Source of the DNA: Piliocolobus tephrosceles
Taxonomy: Eukaryota > Chordata > Mammalia > Primates > Cercopithecidae
Length of the DNA stretch: 64,000 nucleotides
Assembly (NCBI RefSeq): GCF_002776525.5
Contig: NW_022327642.1
Location: 667,092-731,091, forward strand
Reading direction: 5' to 3'
Shown here: in pieces, positions 13,722-26,309 of the stretch
Position numbering within the stretch: the stretch's first letter is position 1
Layout of the letters: each line of letters starts with the position of its first letter
Notes under the pieces: model-generated
Databases searched by the model: none
What the model was told of the DNA's origin: nothing
Seen by the model: the letters and a program-made list of their open reading frames with translations, nothing else
Made by a program: the position numbers and the translations under genes

Positions 13722-14097
13722 TGATATGGTTTGGCTTTGTGTCCCCACCCAAATCTCATCTCAAATTGTAATCCCCACAATCCCCATGTGTTGAGGAATG
13801 GACCTGGTGGAAGGTGATTAGAACATGGGTGCAGTTTTCTCCATGCTGTTCTCATGATAGTGAGTGAGTTCTCCCCAGATCTGATGGTTTTATAAGTGGT
13901 GATTTCTCCTCTCTTCTCTCCCCCGCCACCTTGTGAAGAAGATGCCTGCTGCCCCTTCTGCCATGATTGTAAATTTCCTGAGGCCTCCCTGGTCATGTGG
14001 AACTGTAATTCAATTAAACCCCTTTCCTTTATAAATTACCTAGTCTCAGGGAAGTTCTTTATACTAGTGTAAAAACAGACTAATACAATACTATGGT
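13722..14097 (+). mobile_element. Solo MaLR LTR (MST/THE1-type)
   Basis: Begins TGATATGGTTTGG, contains CAAATCTCATCTC, AGATCTGATGGTTTTATAAG and AATTAAACCCCTTTCC, and ends ACTAATACA. It is about 376 bp, the usual length of an MST/THE1 LTR. It lies about 870 bp upstream of the complete MaLR element but is a separate insertion. A target duplication is not clear. Confidence 0.9.
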
Positions 14098-14389
14098 TTA
14101 TTAATAAGTATTTGAGTAATGAGTCCTGATGTGTTACTGTAACTGCACCTCCTCTGTAAAGACCATTTTTGTGCTATAAGACCTGGGGTTTTTTGAAAAA
14201 ATTCAAATCTTTAATATCTGTTCATTCACTATTTTATAAACATTACAAAAACTTATACCTCAGAAATATGGTAATATTTTCCCATACATTACAGTGTAAT
14301 AGATTGTACTTTTCAGAAATGACTGCAATTTCCAGTTTCACACCATCTTCTAGAATCTTGCCACTTTGCCATTATCGGGTAGTGTTGAA

Positions 14390-14640
14390 CCCCCTCACTT
14401 TGACCTTGAATGGGCCTATTGAAGCAATAATAAACTGATAGTGACACTATGTGACAGCCAAGATTAGTCATCTAAGCAACATAGTTTCTGTCTAGCTCTT
14501 GCTCTGGATACATGCCCTTGGAACTCAGCCACCAACTGTGAGGAAGCCCAAACCACATGTAGAGATCTGCATGGAAAGGAGGTGAGGCTTTGGGCCCTAA
14601 GTCCTGCCCAAGCTCCCACCTGAAAACTGCTACCAATTGT
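14390..14640 (+). mobile_element. Probable old LTR or MER fragment, family uncertain
   Basis: Contains GTGACACTATGTGACAGCC and GAGGAAGCCCAAACCACATG in an order I associate with old MLT-class LTRs. No ends or target duplication are recognised. Confidence 0.4.
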
Positions 14641-15126
14641 TAGTTAGGTGCACTTATCACATGACTTCCTCACCAATGTGTGTATAATGTGACTTCCCAC
14701 CCACATTATGGAACAAAGAAAATGACTTGCAGTTTTGGGGCATATAGTATTGAAGTGGCTAAAAGGCAATAGTATTCTGAACAAAGTAAATGAAATTATT
14801 CGTAAGAGGTACATCCTGCATTAACAGAACATTTCCTTGTAATGTGAATGTGACCTCCAGGACAGCCAAGCTTACTCTGTTTAGTTGGCTTTTGTATTAT
14901 GAGTGCTTAGAACAGACCTTGGCCCAAAGTATGGACTCAGTACATAAAACAATGAATTTATAAGGAGAGATTGATATGGTTTGGATTTGTGTCCCTGTCC
15001 AAATCTCATGTCAAATTGAAGGAAGAGCCTGGTGGGAGATGACTGGATCATGGGGGCAGATTTCACCCTTGCTGTTCTTGTGATAGTGAGTTCTTATGAG
15101 ATCTGATGGTTTAAAAGTGTGTGGTA

Positions 15127-15423
15127 GGCTGGGCGCGGTGGCTCAAGCCTGTAATCCCAGTACTTTGGGAGGCCGAGACGGGCGGATCACGAGGTCAGGA
15201 GATCGAGACCATCCTGGCTAACACGGTGAAACCCCGTCTCTACTAAAAATACAAAAACTAGCTGGGTGAGGTGGCGGGCGCCTGTAATCTCAGCTACTCG
15301 GGAGGCTGAGGCAGGAGAATGGCGTAAACCCAGGAGGCGGAGCTTGCAGTGAGCTGAGATCCGGCCACTGCATTCCAGTCAGGGCGACAGAGCAAGACTC
15401 CGCCTCAAAAAAAAAAAAAAAAA
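15127..15423 (+). mobile_element. AluY, Old World monkey type, with target duplication
   Basis: Full-length sense AluY with an A-tail. The 14-bp duplication AAAAGTGTGTGGTA lies at 15113-15126 and 15424-15437. GAGATCCGGCCACTGCA replaces the human-type GATCGCGCC, pointing to an Old World monkey subfamily. Confidence 0.96.
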
Positions 15424-15533
15424 AAAAGTGTGTGGTACTCCCCCCTTTCTCTCTCTCTCTCCCTCTCTCCTGCTCTGCCATGGTAAGATGTGCTTGCTTC
15501 CCCTTCGCCTTGCATCATGCTTGTAAGTTTTCT

Positions 15534-15839
15534 TTTTTTCTTTTCTTTTCTTTTTTGAGACAGACTTTCACACTTGTTGCCCAGGCTGGAGTGCAATGGC
15601 CCTATCTCGGCTCACCGCAACCTCCACTTCCTGGGTTCAAGTGATTCTCCTGCCTCAGCCTGCCAAGTAGCTGGGATTACAGGCATGTACCACCACATCA
15701 GGCTAATTTTTGTATACTTAGCAGAGACATGGTTGCTCCACGTTGGTCAGGCTGGTCTCGAACTCCTGACATCTGGTGATCCACCTGCCTTGATCTCCCA
15801 AAGTGCTGGGATTACAGGCGTGAGCCACTGCATTTGGCC
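15534..15839 (-). mobile_element. AluS-like, antisense, with target duplication
   Basis: Near full-length antisense Alu with poly-T and CTTTT units. Flanking 15-mers GCTTGTAAGTTTTCT (15519-15533) and GCTTATAAGTTTTCT (15840-15854) differ by one base. Older than the neighbouring AluY. Confidence 0.94.
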
Positions 15840-15972
15840 GCTTATAAGTTTTCTCAAGCCTCCCAGTCATGCTTACTGTTAAGCCTGTGGAACTGAGTCA
15901 ATCAAACCTCTTTTCTTCATAAATTACCCAGTCTTCGGTAGTTCTTTTTAGCAGTGTGAGAACAGATTAAAT

Positions 15973-17594
15973 TCGAAAACTGGTAGCAGAGGTGGGGTAC
16001 TGCTATAAAGATACCTGAAAATGTGGAAGTTACTTTGGAACTGCATAATGGGCAGAGGTTGGAATACTTTGGAGGGCTCAGAAGATGACAGGAAGTTGTG
16101 GGAAAGTTTGAAACTTCCTAGAGACTTGTTGAATGGTTGTGACAAAAAGGTTGATAGTGATATGGACAATGAAATTCAGGCTAAGGCCTTCTCAAACGGA
16201 GATGAGGAACACATTTGGAACTGGAGCAAAGGTCATTCTTGCTATGCGTTAGCAAAGACACTGGCAGCATTGTGCCCCTGCTTTGGGGATCTGTGGAACT
16301 TCAAACTTGAGAGAGATGATTTAGGGTATCTGGCAAAACAAAATTTCTAAGCAGCAAAGCTTTCAAGATGAGACCTGGCTGCTTCTAAGAGCCTATGCTC
16401 CTTTGCATAAACAAAGGAATAACCTAAAACTAGGACTTACATTTAAAAGGGAAGCAGATAAAAGTTTGAAAAATTTGCAGCCCGACCATATGGTAGAAAA
16501 AGAAATTTTTTTCCTGGGGAGATATTCAAGCAGCCAGCTGCAGAAATTTACATAAGTAAAGAGGAACTGAATGCTAATGACCAAGACAATGGGGAAAATG
16601 TCTGTAGGGCATTTCAGAGATCTTTGCAGCAGCTCCACCCATCACAGGTCTGAAGACTTAGAAGAAAAAAATTGTTTGTTGGGCCAGACCCAGGAACCTG
16701 CTATTCTTTGTAGCCTTGAGACATGGTGCCCTGCATCCCAGTCACCCCAGCTCCAGCCACAGCTAAAAGGGCCAAGGTATATCTCAGGTCATGGCTTCAG
16801 AGGGTGCAAGGCCCAAGTCTTGGCAGCTTCCACATGGTGACGGGCCTGTAGGTACACAGAAGGCAAGAATCGAGGTTTGGTAACCTCCTCCTAGATTTCA
16901 GAGGATGTATGGAAATGCCTGGATGTACACATAAAAGTTTGCTGCAGGAGTTGAGCCCTCATGGAGTACCTCTATTAGGGCACTGCAGATGGGAAATGTG
17001 GAGTTGGAGTCCCACACAGATTCCCTACTACAGCACTGCCTTGTGGAGCTGTGAGAAGAGGACCACTGTCTTCCAGACCCCAGAATGGTAGATTCACCAA
17101 TACCTTGCATTGTGTACCTGGAAAAGCTGCAGAACCTCAATGCTACCTCTTGAAAGTAGCCATGTGGGGGTCACAGAGGAAGAGCTGCCCAAGGCCTTGG
17201 TAGCCCATCCCTTGCATCATCATGCTCTAGATGTGAGACATGGAGTCAAGACATCATTTGGAACTTTAAGATATAATGACTGCGCAGCTGGGTTTCAGAC
17301 ACGCATGGGGTCTGTTAGCCCCTTCATTTTGGCCAATTTCTCCCATTTAAAATGGCATTTATCCAATGCCTGTAAACCCAGTGTATCTTGGAAATAATTA
17401 TATAACTTGTTTTTGACCTTACAGGTTCATAGGTGAAAGGGACTTACCTGGCACCAAAGTCTTAGCTGAGACTTTGGAGTGTAGACTTTTGAGTTAATGC
17501 TGAAATGAGTTAATACTGGGGGACTGTTGAGAAGGGACAACTGTATTTGGCAATGGGAGAGGGACATGAGATTTGGGAGGGACCAGGGGCACAA
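15973..17594 (+). mobile_element. MaLR internal region (MST/THE1-int)
   Basis: Co-linear with THE1/MST internal sequence from GTGGGGTACTGCTATAAAG to AGATTTGGGAGGGACCAGGG. The short open frames in it are remnants and do not encode known functional proteins. Confidence 0.88.
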
Positions 17595-17967
17595 TGATAT
17601 GGTTTGGATTTGTGTTCCTGCTCAAATCTCATGTGTCAAATATGAAGAGGGGCATGGTAGGAGGTGATCGAATCATAAAAGTGTATGTCCCCCTTGCTGT
17701 TCTCTTGATAGTGAGTGTGTTCTCATGAGATCCAATGGTTTAAATGTGTGTAGCACTTCCGTCTTCACTCTCTCTCTCCTGCTCTGCTATGGTAAGTTGT
17801 GCTTGCTTCCAATTGGCTTCTGTCATGATTGTAAGTTTCCTGAGCACCCTCCACCCAGTCATGCTTCCTCTTAAGCCTGCAGAACTGTGAGGCAATTAAA
17901 CCTCCTTTCTTCACAAATACTCAGTCTCAGGTAGTTCTTTATAGCAATATTAGAATGAACTAATACA
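17595..17967 (+). mobile_element. 3' LTR of the MaLR element
   Basis: TGATATGGTTTGG to ACTAATACA, 373 bp, with AATTAAACCTCC before the 3' end. Uninterrupted, unlike its 5' partner. Confidence 0.9.
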
Positions 17968-17974
17968 GAGAGAT

Positions 17975-19720
17975 AGAAATCAAGGCTAAAAAAGGATAAT
18001 TAAGGCTTTCGAAAGTATACACAATCGAAATTTTTGCAAAGTAAAATTTGTCAGAATATTATCTAAATTTATGAAAATGTTAATATACATAAAATTAGAA
18101 AAAATGTATATTTAAAACTGCAAGAATCTTAAAATCTAACATACATTACTTTCACATTCAATTTATGTTTAATTTCAAATGTATGTTATCTTATGTTAAC
18201 CTTCAACATCATTGTTAAGTGTGTATAAGTTTTTTATTTAGTTGTCTTATTTGTTTAATATTTTACTAGTACCTGAAATACAGGAATTGATTTAACATCC
18301 CCAAAATGTATTTTCATCTGTCTTTTAAATATCATATAATATTTGCAATTTTGATTCAAAAAGTACTATGTTACTTTGTCTAAAGCAACTCCCCTCGTGA
18401 TTTTATCCATAATATTGGTTGCAAGGTAGGTCGTGTCTTTCTTAATGTTTTCTCCTAAAAGAAAAGGTCCTTGCAGACATTATTAATCCAAAGATTCAGA
18501 TTCAGTCATGTATTTTTCCATTTTACTGACCTGCAGTGAAGCACATCTTTTCCAAGCAACACGTAAGGCATTTGGGGAAAATTCCATAACTATAAAAAAT
18601 GTTGATTATTTACTCTGCATTGTGAGGCATAGCTCATTCAAAGTATGACTGACAAGAAGACAAATTAACTCAATAGTCAGACGAAATAAAAATCAGCATG
18701 AGAAAAATTATTGAGTGAAAAGTCACTGAGTATGATATTATTAGCCATTTTATATTTCCATAATATAAATTTATCTGTGATAAATCTTGGAAACTTCCCA
18801 CAAAGGATTCATGTATATCCTAAAAATTAACAAAACTATTAATTAGTGCTATTTATAATCACTGGGCTCAATAAATTCAGATAAAATTATGTGGATTACA
18901 TTTTCTAAAAAAAATTATTAAGACATGTAAAACATCATCTCATTTAGGAAAATGATACCTTGGACAAAAAGAAATATTTATGAAATGATATTCTATTAAT
19001 ATTTTTTATTTTATTGTATTCAAATCATTAGATATAAGTTCCTTAAAATTTGTCAAGTGATAACATTTATGGTTTAAACATTTGAAATACTCTATGGTTG
19101 ATGTTAAATTGTGGTTAATAATATACCACTTTGAAATTATCTCTTACAGGAAATTCTTGACATAAAAAAATATTAACCCATCACCTATGAATTTACCTCT
19201 TCTCATATTATCTAAATTTATAAATAGGATAAAATATGTCATAGTCTATTGCAACTATTAAGTTGAAAAGCACTTTGATATGATTCAGCATCTAAAAATG
19301 TAGAATACCAGATAGCTCCATGGTAAATGAATTTCCAGTGTATTAATTACTTATAATAATAGCACCAACAAGTTTGCTCAAATGACTAATGATAAAAGCC
19401 TATTTTTTTATTTTACCAAATACCCATTGATAATATCTCAACCTTACTTATTCTTCAGCAAGAATACTTCCTAAACTGTTAAGAAATAATATTTCTTAAG
19501 GATCTCTGAGCATTGCCTTCTGCTTATATTTTATGACACTGCCTTCCTTTAATGTAATGCTTCAGAAATAAGAAATTATGTGTAGATCCCACCATATTCC
19601 TCAACATTGAGTTGATTCTTACTTCCATGCTTTATCCTACACTGTCTTCTGTCATTTCTGGGCAGCTTTCTCTCTTAAATTTTTTCTTAACTTGGTAAAA
19701 CTGGAGTTTTAAAAACTCAG
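17975..19720. other. Unannotated AT-rich intergenic DNA
   Basis: No gene, RNA or recognisable repeat; markedly AT-rich. Confidence 0.45.
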
Positions 19721-19721
19721 T

Positions 19722-20580
19722 TGAGGACTGCGTTGGCTAGCCCCAAGACCACCCCCACATTCATAGATTTCCTAGAAAGACTCACAGGATTCAGCATTTG
19801 GGTGTACTTACCACAAAGATTTATTATAGCAATGTAGTAAGGATACACAGTTGGATCATACTGGGAAAAGGTGCAGTGCTGGGAGAAATCCATGTGATTT
19901 TCTTAAGCTTTCTTCTTCCCATGAGGTGTCACACACAGTATCCTCTTCCAGTAACAAAATGCAGCAATATCTGTGATGTGTGCTATGTTTCCACCCAGTG
20001 AAGTCCATTAGAGACCTAGCTGGGGACTGGTCAGGCAGGTACTCTGCTTAGAATCTACTAACATTCCTGACTCCCAAAAGAAAAGTAGACGTTAAGTATA
20101 AGCCATATTGTTTGCACAGACAAAGCACAGTGAACCACCTTTATCAGTTAACTGTTGACTGGGAACCAAGTTTCTAGATGTCAACCAAGGGCCAACCTTT
20201 TAAATAGTCTTCCTATTTTATATTTTATTTTATTTTATTTTATTTTTGGGGGAGCAGACAGAGTCTTGGTCTGTCGCACAGGCTGGAATGCAGTGGTGCG
20301 ATCTCAGCTCACTGTAACATCTGCCTCCAGGTTCAAGAGATTCTTGTACCTCAGTCTCTTAAGTAGCTGGGATTACAGGTATGTGCCACCATGCCCAGTT
20401 AATTTTTGTGTTGTTAGTAGAGACGGGGGTTTTACCATGTTGCCCAGGCTGGTCTCAAACTCCTGGCCTCAAGTGATCCACCCACCTTGGTCCTCCAAAG
20501 TGCTGAGATTACAATCGTGAGCCACCGAGCCCGGCCTCAAGTCACCTTTCTAAAGATAGCAAGCTGAGGCCTACTATATT
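19722..20580 (-). mobile_element. Probable ERV LTR, antisense, split by an Alu
   Basis: Segments such as AAGATTTATTATAGCAATG, TTAGAGACCTAGCTGGGGAC and TGTCAACCAAGGGCCAACC follow an antisense class I ERV LTR as I remember it. The Alu at 20216-20535 interrupts it and the LTR appears to resume at CAAGTCACCTTTC. The exact family was not assigned. Confidence 0.5.
20216..20535 (-). mobile_element. Alu (old, J/S-type), antisense
   Basis: (TTTTA)n tail followed by both antisense monomers, ending GAGCCACCGAGCCCGGCC. Confidence 0.93.
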
Positions 20581-22217
20581 AGTTTTTGGTTTTTGTTTTT
20601 GCTTTTTTTTTGCACAGGAAGTAATCCTCTATAAAGAATCTGTTTCTGATTCCTGGAAAGTCAGCTGCTGGTGTTCAGTGCTCCCAGACTTAAATATTTC
20701 ATAGTATTTTCTGCTTTGGAGTACAATAGCCAATATATTTAGCCTTCTCTCCCATATTACTCCCGCATATCTTTTACATAGAACTTGAAAAATAGAACTC
20801 ACTTGGGAAAAGTCTCTTGAAAGGTTCATAAAGTCCTATTTCTACTTAATTTAGTATTTATATCTTATCCCCCTTTCCATCCTATTCTCTTCCTAAATAA
20901 TTCACTCTGAATATTATTAAGTAAGTAATTTATCTTCTTTGTCATTGTTAGTACCATATGCAAATATGTGTCAAGGTGTCAAGTAGAAAGGAGGTAGGTT
21001 GAGCTGTCATGGCCTGAAGCAGGGTGTTAGAGTTGAGTCTGGTAAGCAGAAAATCCAGAGTAGGAGCAGACCAGCACAGGACGCTGGAATCCAAGTAGGA
21101 TGATGATGAGGAAGGCATCACTATCGGGAGGCACCCCAGCATGTTGTATCAGAGCCCAGTAGGTGGGAGGGCATCCAAACAGAGGGAGATCCAAGGTAGA
21201 ATTGTGGATCTTGGGGTAGGAAGAGGAGGGTGTCTACACAGGGATGAAACAGTGGTAGCGGTGGCTGGCGGAGTATTGGAGGCTAAACGAAGAGAGGCAG
21301 TAGTGGGTGTATATTTGGAAAGTTAACATAGATGTAGATATATATTTACACGTATATATTTACTTATATATGTAGGATTTAAAAGACTATATATAGCATA
21401 TTTGTTTCTAGTTTCCATGGTCCTACTATATAACAACAAAAATTTTTAAATATTGTTATATTCTTTAAATTCACTCTCTCAGTTAGGGAGAGAGAAGTCA
21501 CAAATGTATTATTGCTGTTAATATCAAACGTAAGTTCAAAGCACTCCCCAACCCCCACCCTGCCAAGATAAGCTTACTGCATCTAAGAGAACTGGAAGTG
21601 AAATTGAGGATGTAGAACAAGATACTAATTTCCAAAGGTTTAATACCAAAGAGCAAATTTCCATAAGATCTAGGACCTTAAGCTCAAGTCTTTCATTAAA
21701 CCCTTCTATCTCCTGCATAGAAGGGCCTACTACAACAGCTATCTTAACACACCAGTGTGAAAGATAGCCATCTTTTTCCCTAAATACATTTTCCTTCTAC
21801 TTGCTGTTTGTTATAATTACTCTTCCAGTCACTTGGCTCAACATCTGTCACTTATCTTTTTCATCTTAGCCTTCCATACCCAACATTCAGATCACCATGC
21901 ATAGCAACATTTTCTCTTACAAGTCATCTCATGCACATTTCATTTACTTTTCTATTGCATCCTTCAGTCGTTGAAGTCTTTTTTTTCTCTCAGTTTCTTC
22001 TTATATAGATTTCTCCTGCATATAGCTGCAATAAAATTAAGAATTTTTTTTTATTTTCTCTATAAATTGGTTAGAGAAATACACAAAGAGGAAGTAGGAT
22101 CAGTGTTGGAATATATCTTTTAATTCCTTTCTCCTCTAACTTTGCCATTTCTTTCACTATGCAAGCAATACTTGCTTTGTCTACAGTATTTTCACCTCAC
22201 ATCATACAGTGTCCATG
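20581..22217. other. Unannotated intergenic DNA with one copy of a short dispersed duplication
   Basis: No gene recognised. It holds copy A (20923-20963) of a 41-bp sequence also found at 23340-23380. A short TATA/TA-rich patch is at 21335-21400. Confidence 0.45.
20923..20963 (+). repeat. Dispersed 41-bp duplication, copy A
   Basis: 38 of 41 bases match 23340-23380. The last 21 bases, CATTGTTAGTACCATATGCA plus A, are identical. The flanks do not match. Confidence 0.8.
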
Positions 22218-22525
22218 TCTTTTTTCTTATTTATTTACTTTTTCTTGAGACACAGTTTCACTTTGTTGCCAGGCTGGAATGCAGTGGCACAATCTCGTCT
22301 CAGTGCAACCTCCGCTTCCCTGGTTCAAGTGATTCTCCTGTTTTAGCCTCCTGAGTAGCTGAGATTACAGGCACATGCCACCGTGCCCGGCTAATTTTTG
22401 TATTTTCAGTAGAGTTGGGGTTTCACTATGTTGGCCAGCATGGTCTCGATCTCTTGGCCTTGTGACCTGCCTGCCTCGGCCTCCCAAAGTGCTGGGATTA
22501 CAGGCGTGAGCCACCACGCCCTGCC
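22218..22525 (-). mobile_element. AluS-like, antisense
   Basis: T-rich start, both antisense monomers, ending GCCACCACGCCCTGCC. Confidence 0.94.
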
Positions 22526-23924
22526 ATCTTTCTTCATATTTTACATGTTTTAAATATGTTTATTGTAAAATATTTTTAAAATGTTTAAAATATCTGTTAC
22601 TTTTTCTATCCCCTTTTGACTACGCAATCCTTTGCTAGGATAAAAAGCTATACTTTCCGAATGTCTTTATTCAGAGAAAAACTTACATTTCAAAAAAATG
22701 CTATTGAAAATGAGACACATATAGACTAAGAACGGCAAAGGCAATTACTTAATAAGCATTCCAGGTTTGTTACTCTCCACAGATCCTTTTGCATGGAACT
22801 CTGTTTAAAATCAGTTGGAGTTCTGCCCCCACAAAGGTTTCACACAAGGGAAAAAGAATAAGAATTTAAACATAAATAAGTAGAACAAACTTTAATAAGC
22901 TCTCTCAACGAGTATTTACCTGAGGGACTGGAACAGCTGCAATGTAAAACCTGCTTAATAACCCTCTATTAAATAATTTTATTTGTTTAAATTAAAATCC
23001 AAATGCAGGCTAAGTCATAAACAAAAAAATTACATATTATCATTTTCTAAAAGTGGGGTAATTAAGGGATCTTCTTTTAACTAATTTTAAGTATTCTATT
23101 GTTTTGCTTTTCCTTAAGCCACTACTTTAAATGGTTTATTAAAACCGACCATATAATGGTGTATAAAAATAATGAATATACTTTGTGTGTATCAAAGTCG
23201 CTTGCTAGAGCATATCAAGTGGTTTTAAAGACAGTAAACAAGCAAATTAATCGCCAGTTTTCTCGCAGACTGTGGCTTCTTAAATGATGAAAACCTTGTA
23301 AGACTTCTTTCAGGTTTTCAATGGCCATAAATGATTTGGAAGTAATTTATCTTTTTCGCCATTGTTAGTACCATATGCAAGAATTTGCTCTTCTCCAGTT
23401 TTAGAAAAATAAGACTTTTGTTTCTTCAGAACCCTTGCTGCTTCATTCTCATTTGTAGTCACAATTCTCGGTTTATGGCACTGGAATTTTTCCATAGCAA
23501 TTAATCCCAAAGTTATAAATATGATAATGAGTCCAAGAAGCAAATTTATATGTTCCTACTTATCTTTCCTTTTTCCCATTTCTGACAAATAAACAGTCTC
23601 TTGGAGAATGAAACACTTAGTGAACAGATTCTGAAATGAAACTCATAAGCAAGATTACTTTTGTATTAAAAGAGATTTCCATGTTCTCTCTTTCTCTCAT
23701 TTGCTTTCCCACAGATGTCAAGCTCCATCAAGGCAGGTTGATCTTGAAACCTCGGGTCATTCCACTATTCAACTGGGTGCCTTGCACACTGTGAGTCATC
23801 AATAATAATCATTTAGAAACTGATGTTTTCCTTCTAACTTGCCCCCTGAATTCTTAAGTCATAGGCACAACAAGTGTGTCAGCATTCGTGATACCAAGAA
23901 TATTTTAACAACAAAATTATTATT
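22526..23924. other. Unannotated intergenic DNA with copy B of the short duplication
   Basis: No supported gene. A possible L2 tail at about 23720-23815 is too weak to call. Confidence 0.4.
23340..23380 (+). repeat. Dispersed 41-bp duplication, copy B
   Basis: Partner of 20923-20963 at 38/41 identity; three transition-type mismatches cluster in the middle. Confidence 0.8.
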
Positions 23925-24110
23925 TTTACCAGATTTATTAGGGTATGGTTGATGTCCAAAACCTGCACATATGTAATATGCACAATTTGATGAGTTTGGT
24001 CCATTACCACAATCAAGGTAACAGACATATCCAACACCTTCCAAAGTTTCACTGTGCCCTCTGTTTTGGGTGGCAAGAACAGTTAACATGAGGTCCACCT
24101 TCTCAACACA
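23925..24110. mobile_element. L1M 3'UTR-type fragment
   Basis: Contains CACAATTTGATGAGTTTGG, CCACAATCAAGGTAACAG and AACATATCC-like steps in the order known from old L1 3' regions. Confidence 0.55.
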
Positions 24111-25460
24111 AATATTCTTTATATTAAAAGAACCACTGAGTTCCTTCATAACAGCCATCTCATGAGGCAGAATCGAGACTGTAACATGGTTAGATTTTGT
24201 ATATCTATTTTCAAATTTGCTAGTCTTAACAGAGTTCCAATCACATAGTTTGTGACAGATTCTCAGAATAACATTATGGGAACTTTGAGAATTTAGTCCA
24301 TTTCATTACATAAAATACATTTAAGACTCTGTATATGAAGAATAAAGTCCCTGTAAATGGGTTATTTTTAATAGGAACTCTTCAAGGTCTAAAACTTGAA
24401 AAGGGGAAGATCTTTTGAAGAGGACTTTGCAAAAGACTTTGACGGTATTAATAAATGGGAAAAAAGAAGTTGAGCTCAGGTTGCCAGCTTGTCTTTTTAA
24501 TAATAGTCTAAAGAAAGACATAGGGTCACTGCCCTTTCCCTGAAGACCATATCCTAGGGATACTGTGAAGTTTTTGAAAACTCAAATATGTTTTAAGTAT
24601 TTAGCCTTAGCTGTGACTTTTATATGTACCTCTTATCTTGCTAGTATATCAGATTTTGTTTCCCCAGGGAACAAAGGTTAAAAACAAACAAACAAAACAG
24701 ACAGCTGTGTATATTTTCCAATGAATAAAGAGTTCAAAAAAAAATTACCACAGGATAAATCCCCTCTGCCAAACTCAAAATAGTATGGAACCCAGAAAGG
24801 AAATTAAAAATATGCTATATATTTTTTCTACATAGTCATAGTTTTTATGAAATGTTTACAATCCATGATCAAATATTTTGGTACTTTTCCTTAGTAGCTT
24901 TTTCTTTGGTAGTTCACAATATAAACAAATCTAGTGTTTTATGAAAAAAATTAATACATAAAAATTTGAAGCTGCTAGACTTCAGTCAAAAGTTAATGTA
25001 CATAACTCAACGATTGGCCAAAGGTTTTGCTCATTTTACATGTTGATTAAATTTCTTGTTTAATTCGGAACTACTTTTTTTAAAAATTAAGATGATACTA
25101 TGTTAAAAATTATCTATTAGAGATTCAAAAAATGAGTTATCTGGAAAGAGATTCTAAGGATGTAGTCAGATATACTAAAGTTATCTTATTTAAAATAGAT
25201 CATCTAGATCTTTAAATCCATCCTTCTGGGAAGTTGGTATAACTGGTTAAAATATGGGAGGAGTAGATGTGGTGCTCTCCTTCCCTATGACCACAGACAT
25301 ATTTCCTGCCCTGTCAAAGACCTCAGAGAGATACCTGGGGGACAAGTAAGAGAGTATATAGCTATCTGTGCAAATTTATCACTAGTATTGGGAAAAACAA
25401 ATTGGCATGCAGACTTTACTATTGCAGATGTCTGTTGATGTATTCATGGAGCTAAAATAA
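24111..25460. other. Unannotated AT-rich intergenic DNA
   Basis: Nothing recognised beyond simple A-rich runs. Confidence 0.45.
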
Positions 25461-25464
25461 TATA

Positions 25465-25672
25465 TACTTTAGGGTCAGAAGTCCTGGCAGTGAGTCAGCT
25501 TCAGCCACTTAGTTGTATAATACAATCCTGGAAAATCATTTAACCTCCTTGAGCTTTGTTTCCCTTCGGGAAAAAATAAACATTGGAATAATACACATCT
25601 CACAAAGTCTTTTTGAGAATTAACTATAGTAAATACATTGAGAAAATACTTTTTACAGAGTCATACAAGTGT
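25465..25672 (+). mobile_element. MIR SINE
   Basis: Follows MIR: GTCAGCTTCAGCCACTTAG, AAAATCATTTAACCTCCTTG, ATAATACACATCTCACAAAG. Confidence 0.82.
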
Positions 25673-25794
25673 GGCTTATTGCTAAGGTAAATTTTTTTTA
25701 TCCACTGAACATCTTGGTAGTAAATCAGGTTGATTCTTTATGAACATTTTAGAGAGTTAGATTAATAACCTCTAATGGAAAAAAAGGTATATAT

Positions 25795-26130
25795 TAACTA
25801 TCTAATTATTTATTTACTCATTCAGCAAACCTTCACTGTATTTCTACTATGTGCCAAGCATGATAACAGATACTTAGGACCAAGAGCTAAAAGGCCAGTG
25901 CCTTCTCTCAAGGAAGTTACAGAGCGGTGGCTAAGAAACAGAATGACACAAACAGGTCTCATTTGAGCTGTTACAGACTCTGACGAAGCAGTTAAGTTGG
26001 ACATCATTTTGAAGAGGTTAGGCAATGGCTCCTGGAGGATGTGAATCTTGAGCTGAGTAGCTGATAACTATGGGGGAAAGGATGCATATAGCAAGACTCA
26101 GGATCAAGGTAAAACACATTAAATTCTGCA
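25795..26130 (-). mobile_element. L2 LINE fragment
   Basis: Antisense L2: TTTATTTACTCATTCAGC, TACTATGTGCCAAGCATG, TCTCAAGGAAGTTACAGAG, in order. Confidence 0.75.
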
Positions 26131-26309
26131 AACTAAAAACAGCTGAGCCAGACTGTGAAGTAAGTTAATGTTAAAATATGAGATAAGATTTACAGAGTAG
26201 AGGAAACAGAGATCCTGAACAGTCTAGGTTCCCTTCTCAGGATTACTTTAGGGAAAAAAAGGAAGGCTATTGAAAGGGGTGATGATATGATTATGAGTTC
26301 ATTAAAACA

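Larger units (their letters stand above)
14972..15972 (+). mobile_element. 5' LTR of the MaLR element, split by two Alus
   Basis: Starts TGATATGGTTTGG; resumes after each Alu with the duplicated target; ends AACAGATTAAATTC. Without the Alus it is about 365 bp. It lacks about 20 bases near position 40 that the solo LTR at 13722 retains. Confidence 0.88.
14972..17967 (+). mobile_element. Complete MaLR element (MST/THE1-type): LTR, internal region, LTR
   Basis: Two LTRs of the same type bracket about 1.6 kb of MaLR internal sequence in the same orientation. Both outer ends are followed by the same 7 bases, GAGAGAT (14965-14971 and 17968-17974), as expected for one insertion event with a short target duplication. 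The internal region is non-coding. The 5' LTR holds two later Alu insertions. Confidence 0.92.

Noticed and set aside
15973..17397. Several 60-109 codon frames in the MaLR internal region as possible genes
   Set aside because: MaLR internal sequence is non-coding. The frames are short and on both strands, with no recognisable domains.
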